From the NCBI GenBank assembly GCA_034766995.1, contig CM068317.1, positions 32,777,501 to 32,841,500 of the forward strand: DNA of 64,000 nt. Reading direction: 5' to 3'. The notes below the pieces were generated by a model. That model worked only from the letters and a program-made list of their open reading frames with translations. It was not told the origin of the DNA and made no database searches. This stretch comes from Acanthacorydalis orientalis. Lineage: Eukaryota; Arthropoda; Insecta; Megaloptera; Corydalidae. Position 1 is the first letter of the stretch; each line of letters begins with the position of its first letter. The translations under genes and the position numbers were made by a program. Of the stretch, positions 12,862 through 26,139 are shown one piece after another.

Positions 12862-13347
12862 GAATATAACGTGTGTGTATGTGTGTAAATTAATCTAACA
12901 ACATTAATAGAACAAGTAATTTGAAATACCGCGTAATTTTTGCGGTCAGTGTTTCGTCCATAGAGCGATACAATGGTTTACAGCAATATCTTAATATGAT
13001 TCGAGCTCTGTAATGCATGTTAGTTTTTATCTCCAGCTCGTTTGTTGTAACATATAATACACACACACAATACGTTATCAAACGGTCGAATATAAAAATC
13101 ATATCTCTCACTACAAATTACAACCGCGATATGTGATAACCGCATAATTCTTTATCACTCTTTACTAACCAATGTTTGTACGTTTTTTTTAAATATAATT
13201 TTAATTATATATTCTATTGAGGGTCACATACTTGTTTACGAAATTGTAAAAACGCGGTATTGTTGTTTTTGTAGTGGTTACAGGTTCAAATATTGTGGAG
13301 ACGTGGTTATTTTAAGACTATGATTGATGCATACAAATATACTTCCA

Positions 13348-13349
<2 letters not shown>

Positions 13350-13432
<83 letters not shown>
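13350..13432. repeat. Interrupted (AT)n microsatellite
   Basis: About 80 bp of AT units with GT and AC interruptions and a short TTT break. Confidence 0.95.
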
Positions 13433-13434
<2 letters not shown>

Positions 13435-13838
13435 CAAATTAGATGATAAAAATATCAATGATGATATAAATCTCCTTAAAGTCTTAAATATAAATTTCAC
13501 ATACTAAATTCCCTAAGTATGTTTATTTACAAACATGGAAAACAATTTCCCAATTTTACACAAAATAAGTAAAAGAAATCGATGATACATAGAAAGGAAA
13601 TATCTGATTTTTTAAATAACTCTTAATACAATTTGAAGAAGAAAAAAAAGCACTAAAAACGGTTCTTTACCAAGTTATATCCGTTAGATTTTACCCTAAT
13701 GTCTAATTTAATCAATTAGTTCATTTTTTTATAAACTGAGGATATATGTATTAGAAATACTTAAATGTAAAAAGATTCTAACTTATTGATTCACTGTACA
13801 AAAAAGTGTGCAATCAAATCAATACACGTTGGAAACAA

Positions 13839-13841
13839 ATA

Positions 13842-13877
<36 letters not shown>

Positions 13878-13879
13878 TG

Positions 13880-13930
<51 letters not shown>
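13839..13930. repeat. Compound (AT)n-(GTAT)n-(AT)n microsatellite
   Basis: AT units, then eight or so GTAT tetranucleotides, then about 25 AT units. Confidence 0.95.
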
Positions 13931-13932
<2 letters not shown>

Positions 13933-15118
13933 ATATTAAATATTAAAAAAGGAAACAAATATAAAATAGTTGAATTAATTGATAAAGTAATGAACTAAAT
14001 TTGTATAAATATTCTGTACCTCATACACTCATCACTTTTATTGAAATAAATAAGAACTTCAGTCATTTTTACAAGAAATAAAAAACATCTACATTTTTTT
14101 CTTGAAATGTTCATAAAAACAATTGTATATTCAGAGATTTTTTTCGACAAAAGTTATTACTCAATGATATGTTGTTATTCAAAAATAAAATATAAATTTT
14201 AGTATACATTAAAAATCTGATCTCATCGCTAGTAAAAATGATTGTATATGTTGCTTCTTATAAATTGTTTTATTCTGTTAACAACATATTATTAATTAAA
14301 CCATTACACAAACACATACATTTTTGCTTAGCTCATATTAAACAAAATAAGCATGGTTTCAAATTATAATATATTTAGAGTAGTCATCAACTTTTAACTT
14401 ATATATGATGTCTAGACGTGACATTAATGTACTTTACAAATTACCTGACATCAGACGCCCAAAAGAAAACAAACAGAATTATTACAACATTACTGATGTA
14501 AACTTGTTAAAAAAAAAAAACATATTAAAAAATCTACTATTAAAAAGGACGTCCTCTTAAAGTCTGTCACCTTGTCTAACAATAAATTAAAATGCTAATT
14601 GCAAACCAAATAATGAATAAAGAACACATTCACTGTAATAATTCACTTAAAACCACATACTCATAAAAGTCTATCAGAAGATAACTGAATAATTGAAATC
14701 AGTTGTAGTATCAGAAAACAAGAGCAAAAGTCCAAAGTAACACACGAATAAAATTAAACAAATCAATGATATCATACAAAATCTAATTGGAAATGTTTAA
14801 ATCCAAAAAAATGAAAACATATCGATAAAAACACAAAAAATGCTTTAATAAATTTAAAATATTTTGTACGTTTTAATATTAAGTAAACCTCATAAAAGTT
14901 AGCAAATTAAAAATCTACGGTATTACAAAGGTTCAAAACTCAATCACCCTTGTATCAACCCTTATCAACATCCAACCTGTAACCACGATCAGACATAGCC
15001 AACCACATAAAACGAATTAATTGCTTTATAGTTACACACAAGAAACGTTTTTATTTACATTATAAGTCATTTATTTATTATTAATCAAGTTAATTTTATA
15101 TTGCCATTTTTTATATTA

Positions 15119-15160
<42 letters not shown>

Positions 15161-15589
15161 CACATGCATACATACATATATACACACACATACGAGTATT
15201 TGAAATGAAAATAAGATGAGTCTAATGAAAAAAAAAACAATCAGTGGATATACAAATTATTAGTACAGATAAGAAATATAAAATAATCCTGAAATAGATC
15301 AAGTAGAATATAAATATTAAAGGATATATTCAAAATGCGAGGAAAAAAATCACTAGATAAATTAAATTTGAAGAATATTCAAATCGATTTATCAAAAAAT
15401 AAATCATCAAAGGCTAACAGAATATGATAATGATTATGAGTTGTGTGTTATGTATATACGTTTATGAAAGTTATTCTTCCCATGAGAGTTATTGCAGAAG
15501 GAAAGATGACAAAAATACACAGTTTCATTATATATTTTTTTCTTTAGTAAATTACTTTTTGTCTTATCTCCCAAACCATTTTTTTATCA

Positions 15590-15712
15590 AGTCTTTATTG
15601 ATTGATCATAGGTCATTCATGAACAAAAAAAAGTTTTTAGTTTGAGTGTATGAAATATTAATTTGTGAAAATAATTTTAGCCCCAATACCAAAACAGTAT
15701 CGTAATTTATTG
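15590..15712 (+). repeat. Fold-back repeat family, half copy
   Basis: Plus-oriented signature, degraded: TTGATTGATCATAGG, AAGTTTTTAGTTTGAGTGTATG, TTAATTTGTGAAAATAATTT, then AGCCCCAATACCAAAACAGTA and a TCGTAATT tail that matches the outer arm of other copies. Confidence 0.6.
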
Positions 15713-15719
15713 TTTTTCT

Positions 15720-15721
<2 letters not shown>

Positions 15722-15788
<67 letters not shown>
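15722..15788. repeat. (AT)n microsatellite
   Basis: About 67 bp of uninterrupted AT units. Confidence 0.95.
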
Positions 15789-15791
<3 letters not shown>

Positions 15792-16198
15792 TCGACACTT
15801 TCATCACATAACTTCATCCATGAGCATTTTAATGTGTCGAGTGATAGGTAATTAGATTATAAATCTATTTATTTATTAGATATTATAAATAACTAACTAG
15901 TCTGTAAAATATAGTAGTGGAATTAAAATTGAAAAAGAGGATAGTTTACAAAAATCTCAAAATTTCAACATAAACTTAATTTTTCTGTTGGAATTAAATC
16001 AGTTTTTGAATCATCTTATAACATAAAAAAGATTTTATATACATATATGACAATATACATAATATTGTATGACTTTTAACTCAAACTTATAATTGTCTTT
16101 TTCCTTTAGTTAGTTTTTTGATTATTTTCGTAGTTTTGACCCTAGTGAATCGCATGAATTCCCTTCATGATTTATTTTGAATCTTAAGCTATCTTACT

Positions 16199-16624
16199 TT
16201 AGAAGTTAGAAGCTACCTGATGATGCCTCAAGAGCCGAACGTATTTACAGTAGATAGACTCGTAATGTATTAAGTTGATAGAAAAATAATTGCAGTTTAT
16301 GAACTTCACATTCATATACATTTTTCTCTTTTTAAATTTTTCTAGTTTTAAGTGGTTCAGAACTGTTGGATGACTAATGTCTAACTTTTGTGAAAACTTT
16401 CTAATTGTTAAGCGTGATTCTGATTCAACTAACGCCTTCAGTTGGTCGTTATAAACTGAAGAAGGATGATCGAGACCTTCTTTATCTTCAAAGTTCTTGT
16501 CCGTAGTACAAAATTTTTGGGACCACCATTGCATCGTACGTTCTTTAACAGAACCCACACTAAAAGCATCATTTAGTTTACGAGCAGCTTCTGCTGCTTT
16601 ACCACCCGTTTTGAACGCATACAA
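16199..16624 (-). pseudogene. Mariner transposase N-terminal DNA-binding domain, catalytic domain deleted
   Basis: An open frame of 141 codons reading YAFKTGGKAAEAARKLNDAF, then QWWSQKF and DHPSSVYNDQLKALVES, then FSQKLDISHPTVLNHLK. This is the paired helix-turn-helix N-terminus of mariner transposases, which binds the terminal repeats. The DD34D catalytic domain is absent. About 110 residues are transposase-derived; the frame then runs through the element end into flanking DNA. Upstream, the likely original start (ATGGAAAGCAGC) is followed by an in-frame TAA after five codons, so translation would need the internal ATG at 16624. The protein is probably not made, but if it were it could bind mariner ends without cutting. 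Confidence 0.75.
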
Positions 16625-16837
16625 AAAATGCTCTTATTTGCTGCTTTCCATCTTTAATTCAACAACCCGAGTTGATGTAAAATTAATAATAAACCCAAAG
16701 TCGATATTACCAAAGTACAGACCAAAAAATCATTTTAAAACGATATTAACATGAATACGATGAAAAGACACTTTCATTGGAAAAGTGGAGGTTAGAATTC
16801 AGAAAACAAAAACGTAATTATTTTTCTACCAACCTAA
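16270..16837 (-). mobile_element. Internally deleted mariner element (568 bp)
   Basis: Terminal inverted repeats begin TTAAGTTGATAGAAAAATAA on the left and, in reverse complement, TTAGGTTGGTAGAAAAATAA on the right. Each is flanked by TA, the target duplication typical of mariner/Tc1 elements. Mariner elements are usually about 1.3 kb; this one keeps the 5' part and the last few dozen bases only. It has the same internal deletion as the element at 56762-57277, so both descend from one deleted parent. Confidence 0.85.
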
Positions 16838-16949
16838 TACAAAACTCAAGACCAGAAGAGTGTTTTCCAGAAAAAACACGCTGGGAACTAAAAAAAAATA
16901 CTTCTTAAATCTTAATTGACTGTGAGACTTAAATCTTTATTACATCTGG

Positions 16950-17013
16950 TATATATGAAACATTTATATTTCATATATATGAAACATAAATGTTTCATAT
17001 ATATGAAACATTT
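16950..17013. repeat. Clustered palindromes TTTCATATATATGAAA
   Basis: The unit TATATATGAAACA occurs three times about 25 bp apart (near 16950, 16974 and 16999). The last forms a perfect 26-bp palindrome at 16988-17013. Probably a small tandem expansion of an AT-rich palindrome. Confidence 0.75.
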
Positions 17014-17407
17014 ATATTTAACATAATTTGAAAAGGGCTATTAATCATAAAAAACTTTATATAATAACACAAAAATATCATGTACCACCTGAAGATGAAA
17101 TTTGATAAAAAATACAAATATTTACACAAATATAAGTATTTATACTAAAATTATGTTAAATATAATAAGGTTACACAATAAAAACTAAAATTTTGAAAAG
17201 CTAAAAGTATCTTTTCAGAGCAAAATACATTTATACTTTCTTTGAGTGGGATATGCAAACCCAAGAGTAATAAATAATAAATAAAAGGTTGATTTATCAG
17301 CGTTATTAAAAAGTATAGTCACATGTTATAAAACTTTAAAAAAAGTCGTATGAAAAAAGTACCTAAATAAGTTATGTTAAAATTAAATACAGGTGTGTAT
17401 ATATCTA

Positions 17408-17439
<32 letters not shown>

Positions 17440-18375
17440 AATGTGTGTGTCTGTGTAATCAATGATTAATTATTAATACACATATACTTTTAGAATTGAA
17501 GAAATTTAATATCTAAAAAAATATTTTTACACGATAAACATAACCAACTTTTAATATAAATACAGAAATATATGAAAAAAATATTTCTTAATTTTTAGGT
17601 CTCAAACACTTCTATTCAGAGATACAAGAAAAAGATAATTAAATGAATTAACTTGACCAAGAGTAATATTTTATTAAATTCAAATCACTTAATAAAACAA
17701 TATGAATTTTCAAATAAAACTTTACACAAAAAAGTCTTACCATTTTTGTAAATTAAAATAAGTATCTCCCTCATACACATACAACAATTCACACAGAACA
17801 ATACACACACATACACTGTCTATCAAATTAATAATTGTTATAAACATAAAAAATAAATTACATTAACAATTATGTATAATCAAAACAAAATAATAAAAAA
17901 AATAATATAACAATTCAATACTCTTTTTTTCTTTGAATTAAAGTACACAATTACAAATTAAGAAATTTATTCAAATTTACGATTGAAATTTATTATAATA
18001 GATTTATTTACTAACTGAACACAAATAAGTACACTAATTGCAAATAATAATATAAATATAATAAAAAAAGCCTATTTAATCGAATTTTAAACATTTTATT
18101 GCCATTTTATGAATAAAACAAAAAATTTACTTCAGAAATAAAACCTGTTAAAAACATTTATTATCCATTCATATTTTAATTAATCTCCCACACAAACATA
18201 CATAAACAATAATTAATAATACAAAAACAATAAAAAAAATATATTAATAAAGCACATTTAAAGAAAATAACATTTGAGAAAATCCAAAATTTACAATAGT
18301 GAAGAGTATAAACTTATTAGAAAGAATTATTTATTTCTTTTATTTCCGGTTTAAACAAGAATACATGTGTATCTG

Positions 18376-18431
<56 letters not shown>

Positions 18432-19468
18432 TATATGAATAAATGTATGTATGTACGTATGAATGTAAAACCGTTCTTGGACATTTATTATGCTAAAATA
18501 AATATGAGCTTATAACATTACCTGACATTTTATATCTGGTATCAAGCATATATGTAGCACCATTGATAAAATAAAATTATACAAATTATGTTTTGCAAAA
18601 CTGTATAAATAATAATCGATTGTTTTCTAAAATGTTTCTTGCACAATCAAATAATTAATCATCGTCTGTATTGATAAATCACGTGTATCATTAAATAATT
18701 AGTTCATATGATTGATAATAACGTTCGTGTAGTCTTTTAAAAATAACATGGTACATTGTTGAACTTCGTTACGAAATTAATATTAAAGAAATCACTTATT
18801 ATTTAATCATTAATTTTTGTGTGCAATTCTAATTTCCAAATAAAAAACAAACATGTATTATTATTTTTAATCGTGATAAAACAATTCTTTTCAGATTTTA
18901 ATTATTTACATTTATATTTATGAAATAAAATATATCTATTGTAAAATTTTTATGCTCGACTATTTACTTTTTAAATAAATTCAATTAAACAAATTAGGTC
19001 AATTCAATTAAAGTAAAATAAAAAAAATCATAATATTTTCTATATAAAATAAGGAGTATTATAATATTTATTTTATTTCTCGAAACTAAACGAGCGATTA
19101 TCTTATTATTTAAATATTTTTAATTCACTATTTATTTCTTCTTAGTTTTTAATTCTTAGTTTATTTCATTGATATAAAAAACCTATTATACTACTATTAC
19201 TTTTAGGTTAAACTATCAGCATTTCAATAAATTTAAATTTCTTTTGAAAACATAATACAAAACATTATTTAATTTCTTATTACGATTATATGTTTATTAA
19301 TAACTTTTCGAAAATATTAAAAAATGATGACCTCTTTGTAAAGTGAAATTATTTTTATTTAAAAATGATTTACAGAACTTTAATTTTTCTAATATTATTT
19401 TTGATTGATTGCTTTAATGGTTTTAGTAGGTTATAGCTGATTAAATTGTATTTAATAATAATTAATTG

Positions 19469-19591
<123 letters not shown>

Positions 19592-19700
19592 TTAACCTCA
19601 CAATAATTTAAAAATGAATTTAATTTTTTAATTAAGAATATGATTATTATTTTAATATTGATTAATGACAGATGTTTATCTCATTATTTTTATTCAATCA

Positions 19701-19701
<1 letters not shown>

Positions 19702-19781
<80 letters not shown>
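19702..19781. repeat. (AT)n microsatellite, about 80 bp
   Basis: Uninterrupted AT units. Confidence 0.95.
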
Positions 19782-19784
<3 letters not shown>

Positions 19785-20139
19785 ATTCTTAAGATACAAC
19801 ACAGTTTTTAGGAGACTTAATGAATACACTCGATATAGTTTAAATACAAAACGAAAACTGAACAAATAAATTAAAAAGGAAAATTAATGACATTTGTTAT
19901 ATAATCGACGTATATATATATACACATGTTTTTATATATATACAGTTATGACACAAATCCGACCATGTACATGAAAGTCCATTGCGTTCCAGTGAAGAAA
20001 TCTTTACACATTGATTGATAACAACGACTGACAACAAATCACACAGATCGTTTTGCAATAATATCTCATACAGTGTCTTTTGGTCGATGACTGAAATTAC
20101 ACTAACAGAGACCTTTAACAGATTAGGATGACTACAGTA

Positions 20140-20330
20140 CAGTTTCATACATAGAACCGCCTGTGATCTCTCGCATACACACGGACATGCAAGGAATACA
20201 CGGGGTTGTAATGGGCGTGGCACGGGGTGGGGCGTGCGTCGTTCAGGGCGGGTCTTCCTGCAGCATCCCTCAGGACTCTAGAGTTTGAGCTCTCCTTGCT
20301 TGCACTACTATATATCGTGTCACGGATATA
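20140..20330. promoter_or_regulatory. GC-rich islet with GC-box-like motifs
   Basis: About 190 bp of complex sequence with GGGCGTGGC, ACGGGGTGGGGCG and CAGGGCGGGTC, resembling Sp/KLF sites, within AT-rich flanks. Open frames cross it on both strands, but they run on into AT repeats and resemble no family I know. Best read as a promoter or other cis-regulatory element. Confidence 0.4.
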
Positions 20331-20336
20331 CATACA

Positions 20337-20349
20337 AACACACACACAT

Positions 20350-20396
<47 letters not shown>

Positions 20397-20420
20397 TATG
20401 TATGTATGTATTTTTATGTG
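20337..20420. repeat. Compound (CA)n-(TA)n-(GTAT)n microsatellite
   Basis: ACACAC, then about 25 TA units, then GTAT units. It directly follows the GC-rich islet. Confidence 0.9.
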
Positions 20421-20970
20421 TATACGATGCGAAATGGGTTGATTCAATTTATTCTGAACATGAGACGGGATTATAGCGAGTTTGATATTAAGCTTTTTGT
20501 TCTTGTTTGTGTTTATGACTTCGTGTGTTTGTTTTTCTTTTCTTTCCCTGATGAAGATATTATATTGTTTGAATACGTTCAAAATGACTATTTGCTAAAG
20601 ACCTAAGGCTGTTTCTGTACAATACGTTTTTCAATGATATATTAAAATAGACTAAAATTTCATCGTTTTCGAATTACGTTCGTATAAATTTCAAGTATTA
20701 TTTACGTTCAACGTTTATATATATATATATAATTTTAAATTTTAACTATTTGAATTTACTACCAATTTTATTTAATTTCTCATACAATACTTCCACAATT
20801 CATTAATTATTACTTTACAGTTCAAGATTCAAGGTAACTTTTAAAAATAATGAATAGGTAAATATAGAGGCATTAAATAAATAAAACCGAATAAAAATAT
20901 TAGATTTTTAATCGGCCTGTATCCTTTATAAAAAAATAATATGTTTCTAGTGTTTATTCTCGAGAAAAAG

Positions 20971-20980
20971 TATATATGTA

Positions 20981-21031
<51 letters not shown>

Positions 21032-21063
21032 TATATATATACATATATACACAATATATATAC

Positions 21064-21116
<53 letters not shown>
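20971..21116. repeat. (AT)n array of about 146 bp with internal AATATATAC breaks
   Basis: Several AT blocks are separated by TATAATATATA or ACACAATATATATAC. The two ACACAATATATA units are direct copies. Frames through it give only Tyr-Ile repeats. Confidence 0.95.
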
Positions 21117-21798
21117 CAAACAACGGGTACAAAACAAAGAATGATAACAATTAAAAATCTCCACTGAAAAGATTACTAGTAGAAACAGAAAATATTTCAA
21201 GTTCAGTTATTTTATTTACTTTTAAAATCTTACAAAAGTATTATGTGTATAATTATTTAATTAAAATTTTGTGTTCAATTAAAAATTATTTGCTATTTAA
21301 CTCGAATTTTCACTTTACTATAATTCAATGAATTATTTAGATAACATAAATAGAATCAACCCATTTGTTTTCTCTAAAAAACACTTAAAATGAATTATAG
21401 ATAAATAGTTAAATCCATTCATGTTTCAGATTAAAAAATGATATTTATAAAGAATTAATATGACCTGTTTAAGAAGAATTTCAAAGAAAGTTTGTAAAAT
21501 AAATCAATAAAGCAAGGTTTCAAAAAGAAATTAAAGTTCTCTACCGTTTAAGAACTTTAATGGATGACATAGAGAGAAAAAAATTCTACAACAACTTTTT
21601 GAAATTTTATAATATTCTATAAGTTCGTTCTATACAAAAAACCACTATAAAACGTTCTATAAAAATCAAAATAATAAAAAAGAAAAGTTCGTTATGTATA
21701 AATTTAAAAAAACCATTGCTATTTTTTGAAATTAAAAAAATTATTTTACCAAAATCTATAAGATTATATATTTATTATTCTTATTCTATTTCTCTACA

Positions 21799-21800
<2 letters not shown>

Positions 21801-21884
<84 letters not shown>
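21801..21884. repeat. (AT)n microsatellite, about 84 bp
   Basis: Uninterrupted AT units. Confidence 0.95.
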
Positions 21885-21887
<3 letters not shown>

Positions 21888-23598
21888 GAAATAAGACATT
21901 TTATAATTCATACATTCTATCTTTATTGCATTTAAAGCCTGACCTATTAGTAGTGTACAAGTTAACAAGTCAATGCATAGATGAATATGTTATACCTTAC
22001 TAAAAAAAATCTATCTATAAATTATAATATTGAAACGATTTTAACCCTTAATAACATATTTAAAGATCTGTTAATGTGACATTAACGCATGACGAGAAGC
22101 ATATCAAAAATTTATGTGTTTCTGTAGACACAATAAAACGGCACATCTCTTTTTTAACCCTCAACATAACCCACCCCATGTACGTACATACATATAACCA
22201 TCCTATTGTGTCATAACATGCATATTAGATTCAGAATCACGAAACATACAGCGCATATTTTTTTTTTGTTTTTCATGACGACATTTTAGTCGATTTATGA
22301 CCTTTTGGGTTACAATTTATGCCATTTTTTAACGTTATGTTAAAAATGTTGTTCTCATATTCATACAGATTTCAGTTATTTGATGTTATGTTCGTGTCTC
22401 TGTTTTTTTCTCTGTTAATAATGTAGGTAGAAGTGTGAGTGAGATGTATATATTGTACGTGAAATTTCAACTGAATGGAATATTATTACGGTTTAAATAT
22501 TTTCGTGTTTTTATGTCTTTGTTTCTCTTACAAAACGATATTTTCTCCGTGTTAGTGTATATTTTATAGTATGTTATGTTTATGTAGATATGTACGTTAA
22601 ATATAAATTATGTAAGCTACTTTTTCTAACGTGGTATGAAAATACAGGTTGTTTGGAAGTAAAGTATAACATTTTATATCAGATTCAGTTCAATAATACA
22701 TTTTTGAAAAAATACACTACCGATTGAAAATATAACCAGTCAGTTTGGCTCTATGACTCAATTTAAGTTTATAAATAATTATTATTCTAAACTTATCAAA
22801 AACTGTTTTTTTTTTTATATGAATATACAATTATCGATTGCTGTTTACATTAATACACTATTAGGATCTTTGATATCAATGCCACCATTTTAAATTAATA
22901 GGCATAGTAAATAGTCGTTTTTCAATTAAACCATTTATAATTACTATTATTACTGTTTGTCAATAATCAATGTTGCTTAACTTCCTAATAGCAGATGTAA
23001 AAAAGTGAAAATTTTTAAAACAAAGAAGAAAATCACGATTAATTCATATTTTTAATTATTATTCCAATGATTTTTAGTATACAATACTTTTCATTTTGTT
23101 GATCCGAACGTACATGAATAAATATGTGTTCTCTTTGGAAAAATATATCCATTTTCATGTGAAAAACATTAATTTTCTAAGTTAATATCTGCTACTTTCA
23201 GTGACTTTCCATGATAACAGTTTATTGCCATAACAAATAAGGTATATTTATAAAGGCAAATAGTTTGTCATTTAATTGGTATTTATCCTCTTTTATGATG
23301 ATTCAATTTGATGTAATGAGTTTGTGTTTTTCAGCATAATGAAAAAATGATCGTTCGTAATTTATGTACTCAGATACTTATTTTTTGATTTCTTAAATAA
23401 AATATTATAAAAGAATATTATATATTTTCAATTAATTAATTAAAAATATTTTAAATAATTTCTAATTTAATAGATGTCCTTTTACATAACAAAAAAAATG
23501 ACTAAAAATTAAAATATTATTTTTTTATTATTAATTATTGAACCTATTGACAAATTTATGGAATGGTTCTGAGATATTATGTGTATATATGAATATGA

Positions 23599-23711
<113 letters not shown>

Positions 23712-23928
23712 AATAATATTACCTCTTTACTGTATACTACAGTAAGAGGTAACATTTATTTATTCTTTTATCTTGAATAAATTTCAATTTATGTCCATGA
23801 GATAAAACAACAATATATAAAGAAAATCAAGCAGGTATATATTTCTTTGTCTGTAACGCATGTGTAATATTTTCGTCACCATTTATCAAACATGCATTTC
23901 GTTAAAAGTAAATGAAAATTTACTTACA

Positions 23929-23930
<2 letters not shown>

Positions 23931-23975
<45 letters not shown>

Positions 23976-23996
23976 CACATACATACATACATACAT
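23931..23996. repeat. (AT)n followed by (CATA)n
   Basis: About 20 AT units, then GAACA and five or so CATA units. Confidence 0.9.
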
Positions 23997-24689
23997 TCAC
24001 ACAAGGTGACATGTCATACTTCTTCATATGATTTAAAGATTAATATTTTTGAACCAAAAGAAAATTAAATATATAAACACACTGATGTCTATTAAATGAA
24101 ATTGTTATTTATATGTTTTCTTCGTTCCGTATTTATGTATGTAGGTATATCTGTATGTATGTATATGTATATACAGACTACTTATTTGGCTTTTTTAAAA
24201 ACATTGAAAATATTAAATCTATATTCTGTTAGGTTCATTTTCATATATACTTAAATGCCAAAATTTATTAAAAATCATCATCAAAAAAATTATAAGCTGC
24301 GAATTTCTAGTTTTTCTTGTATACGGATTTATATATTCTCTTATAATATCAAAATATTTAAACAATTTTAATCATTTTCCACCTTAACGAGCGTTTCAAC
24401 AGTTACATTTTATTTAATATTTTTTAAGTGCTTGAAGCCAATGCAAATTTTTTTTGATTTATTTTTTTTTAAAGGGTAATATGAATTCTTGTTAATTATA
24501 GATTTTTGATTACTCTATTCATTCTCGCATAATTTTTACCGCAAACTATGTTATTATTATATCCTCTATCATAAATCTGAGTTTAATTAATTGAATAACC
24601 ATATATATAATGAAGAAACAATTCAATGGTTTATATTAAGTTACTTAATGATTTGGAGTTTAAAAGTGAGTCGGCAGTTCTAAATTAAA

Positions 24690-24722
24690 ATTTTATATAT
24701 ATTTTATATATATGTATATATA

Positions 24723-24772
<50 letters not shown>

Positions 24773-24780
24773 TATGTACG

Positions 24781-24854
<74 letters not shown>

Positions 24855-24860
24855 AATATG

Positions 24861-24892
<32 letters not shown>

Positions 24893-24935
24893 TTTATGTG
24901 TATATATATAATCTCACAAATGTATGTATATATTG
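24690..24935. repeat. Largest (AT)n array, with periodic G interruptions
   Basis: About 245 bp of AT units broken at regular intervals by single G or AA (blocks ending ...TATGTATA at about 24800, 24818, 24836, 24870). The spacing of about 18-20 bp suggests duplication of a longer unit and not pure dinucleotide slippage. Confidence 0.9.
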
Positions 24936-24984
24936 TATTTACTGATAGTAAATCTGAACAAATACAAAATCCATAAAGCAATGT

Positions 24985-25330
24985 AACCGACTTTAAACGC
25001 GCGCGACTTCTTGCAAAATCGACTTCCGCATTGTTCCCAAAACGTTTCCGTTCGCATTGTACATACAATAATCGTACTTCCGCGCACCTTTTGTCTCGTC
25101 CTTTCTTTGATTCGACTGCACCTTTGCATCGCGTCATTGTCTGTCTTATCGGGAGGTCTTTACCATCCGAACATAATTATATGCTGTGTACACTAAACAC
25201 TCTCAGTTCTTCTCATCGAGTGACTGACTGACTGACATCCCGGGGGTTGTGAGTTCAACGTTTCAACGTTTATGACTCGGGGGTTAGTAGCAACGACGCA
25301 TCTTGAGACGAGTTCAGATCTTTATGAATA
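24985..25330. promoter_or_regulatory. CpG-containing complex islet, candidate promoter or 5' exon
   Basis: About 340 bp with many CG dinucleotides (AAACGCGCGCGAC, CTTCCGCGCACC, GCATCGCGTCATTG), four TGAC units at about 25222, duplicated CAACGTTT units and two CGGGGGTT units. On the minus strand it encodes open frames with ATG starts (about 25129 and 25137), but neither resembles a known family. It is the largest non-AT block outside the PRDM exon and mariner relics, so it is a strong candidate for regulatory DNA or a first exon. Confidence 0.4.
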
Positions 25331-26139
25331 CATTCAAGGGTGTGTTTGTGTTTCGTGTATTTTTTTTCTTTATGTATTTACAATACCATTTATTTTCACG
25401 AGTGGTTTGCGTGTTTTTTTATATAGAAATATTTGGCGGTAACAAGTTAAATATATACTGATTTTGGAAAGTGTTCAGAATTTTTTTCGTTATAGAAAAA
25501 TTTTATAATCAACATTTATTCAAAGAAAAATTAAGAGATTTTTATACCCTAAAACTCAAATATACAAACTGATACTGTGACATCAACATGAAATTAGACT
25601 ATGAAAAAATAAACATGTAACTTTTTTTTATGAAAAGAGATCAAATTAATCTTTCAAGATATAATTTTTTTAAAGAAAGTACATATATATCCAATCCAAA
25701 CTCCCATTCATTTGAATTGATCTGCAATTCAACACTTGACATTCAAATGCACTGACCTTACATTTTCTTTTTATTTCGTAACTATTTAAGTATAGTTCAA
25801 ACTATTTAGAACGTAAATACAAAAAGTATCATTTTCCAGAAATTTCCATCATTTGTTATTTTATCAAGTCTTGAGATAATTACATATTTCTTTAAATACA
25901 CTGAACTTGTATAAAAACTCTGGTCATTAAATATACATTCATGTATATATATATATATATACATGAAAAAATGTTTTTACGTTAATGAAATCCGACCAGA
26001 CACTTTTTTCTCTCCACCTTTCATGTGTAAAATAATTACATGAATAACAAAAACGTGGAATTGATTATCTTATACATATAGGTACCCCCTCATTACGTTC
26101 ACTGTACATGTATAAAATATGAAAGGAGTCCACTTGATT
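25331..26139. other. AT-rich non-coding DNA
   Basis: Ordinary AT-rich sequence with one short TA run at 25941-25961. Nothing else supportable. Confidence 0.5.

Larger units (their letters stand above)
10140..16269. other. AT-rich non-coding DNA with microsatellites and repeat relics
   Basis: Arrays at 10160-10205, 11335-11384, 11589-11626, 12596-12633, 12821-12859, 13350-13432, 13839-13930, 15114-15190 and 15722-15788. Also fold-back repeat copies (10851, 15590) and an inverted repeat at 12465-12522. Two stretches around 12091 and 12398 share the order GATTTAACTT...GG.TT...AAAACACATTTT and may be copies of a short unknown repeat. No exon seen. Confidence 0.55.

Noticed and set aside
20145..20582. 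145-codon minus-strand open frame over the GC-rich islet
   Set aside because: Runs through a microsatellite and shows no conserved motif; overlapping frames are open on the other strand too.
20841..21200. Open frames made of Tyr-Ile or Ile-Tyr repeats (here and at many other AT arrays)
   Set aside because: They are translations of (AT)n microsatellites, open on both strands by composition, with no non-repeat domain.
24685..25137. 150-codon minus-strand open frame crossing the complex islet and AT array
   Set aside because: The first 50 or so residues resemble no family and the rest is microsatellite; kept only as a possible 5' exon or promoter region.
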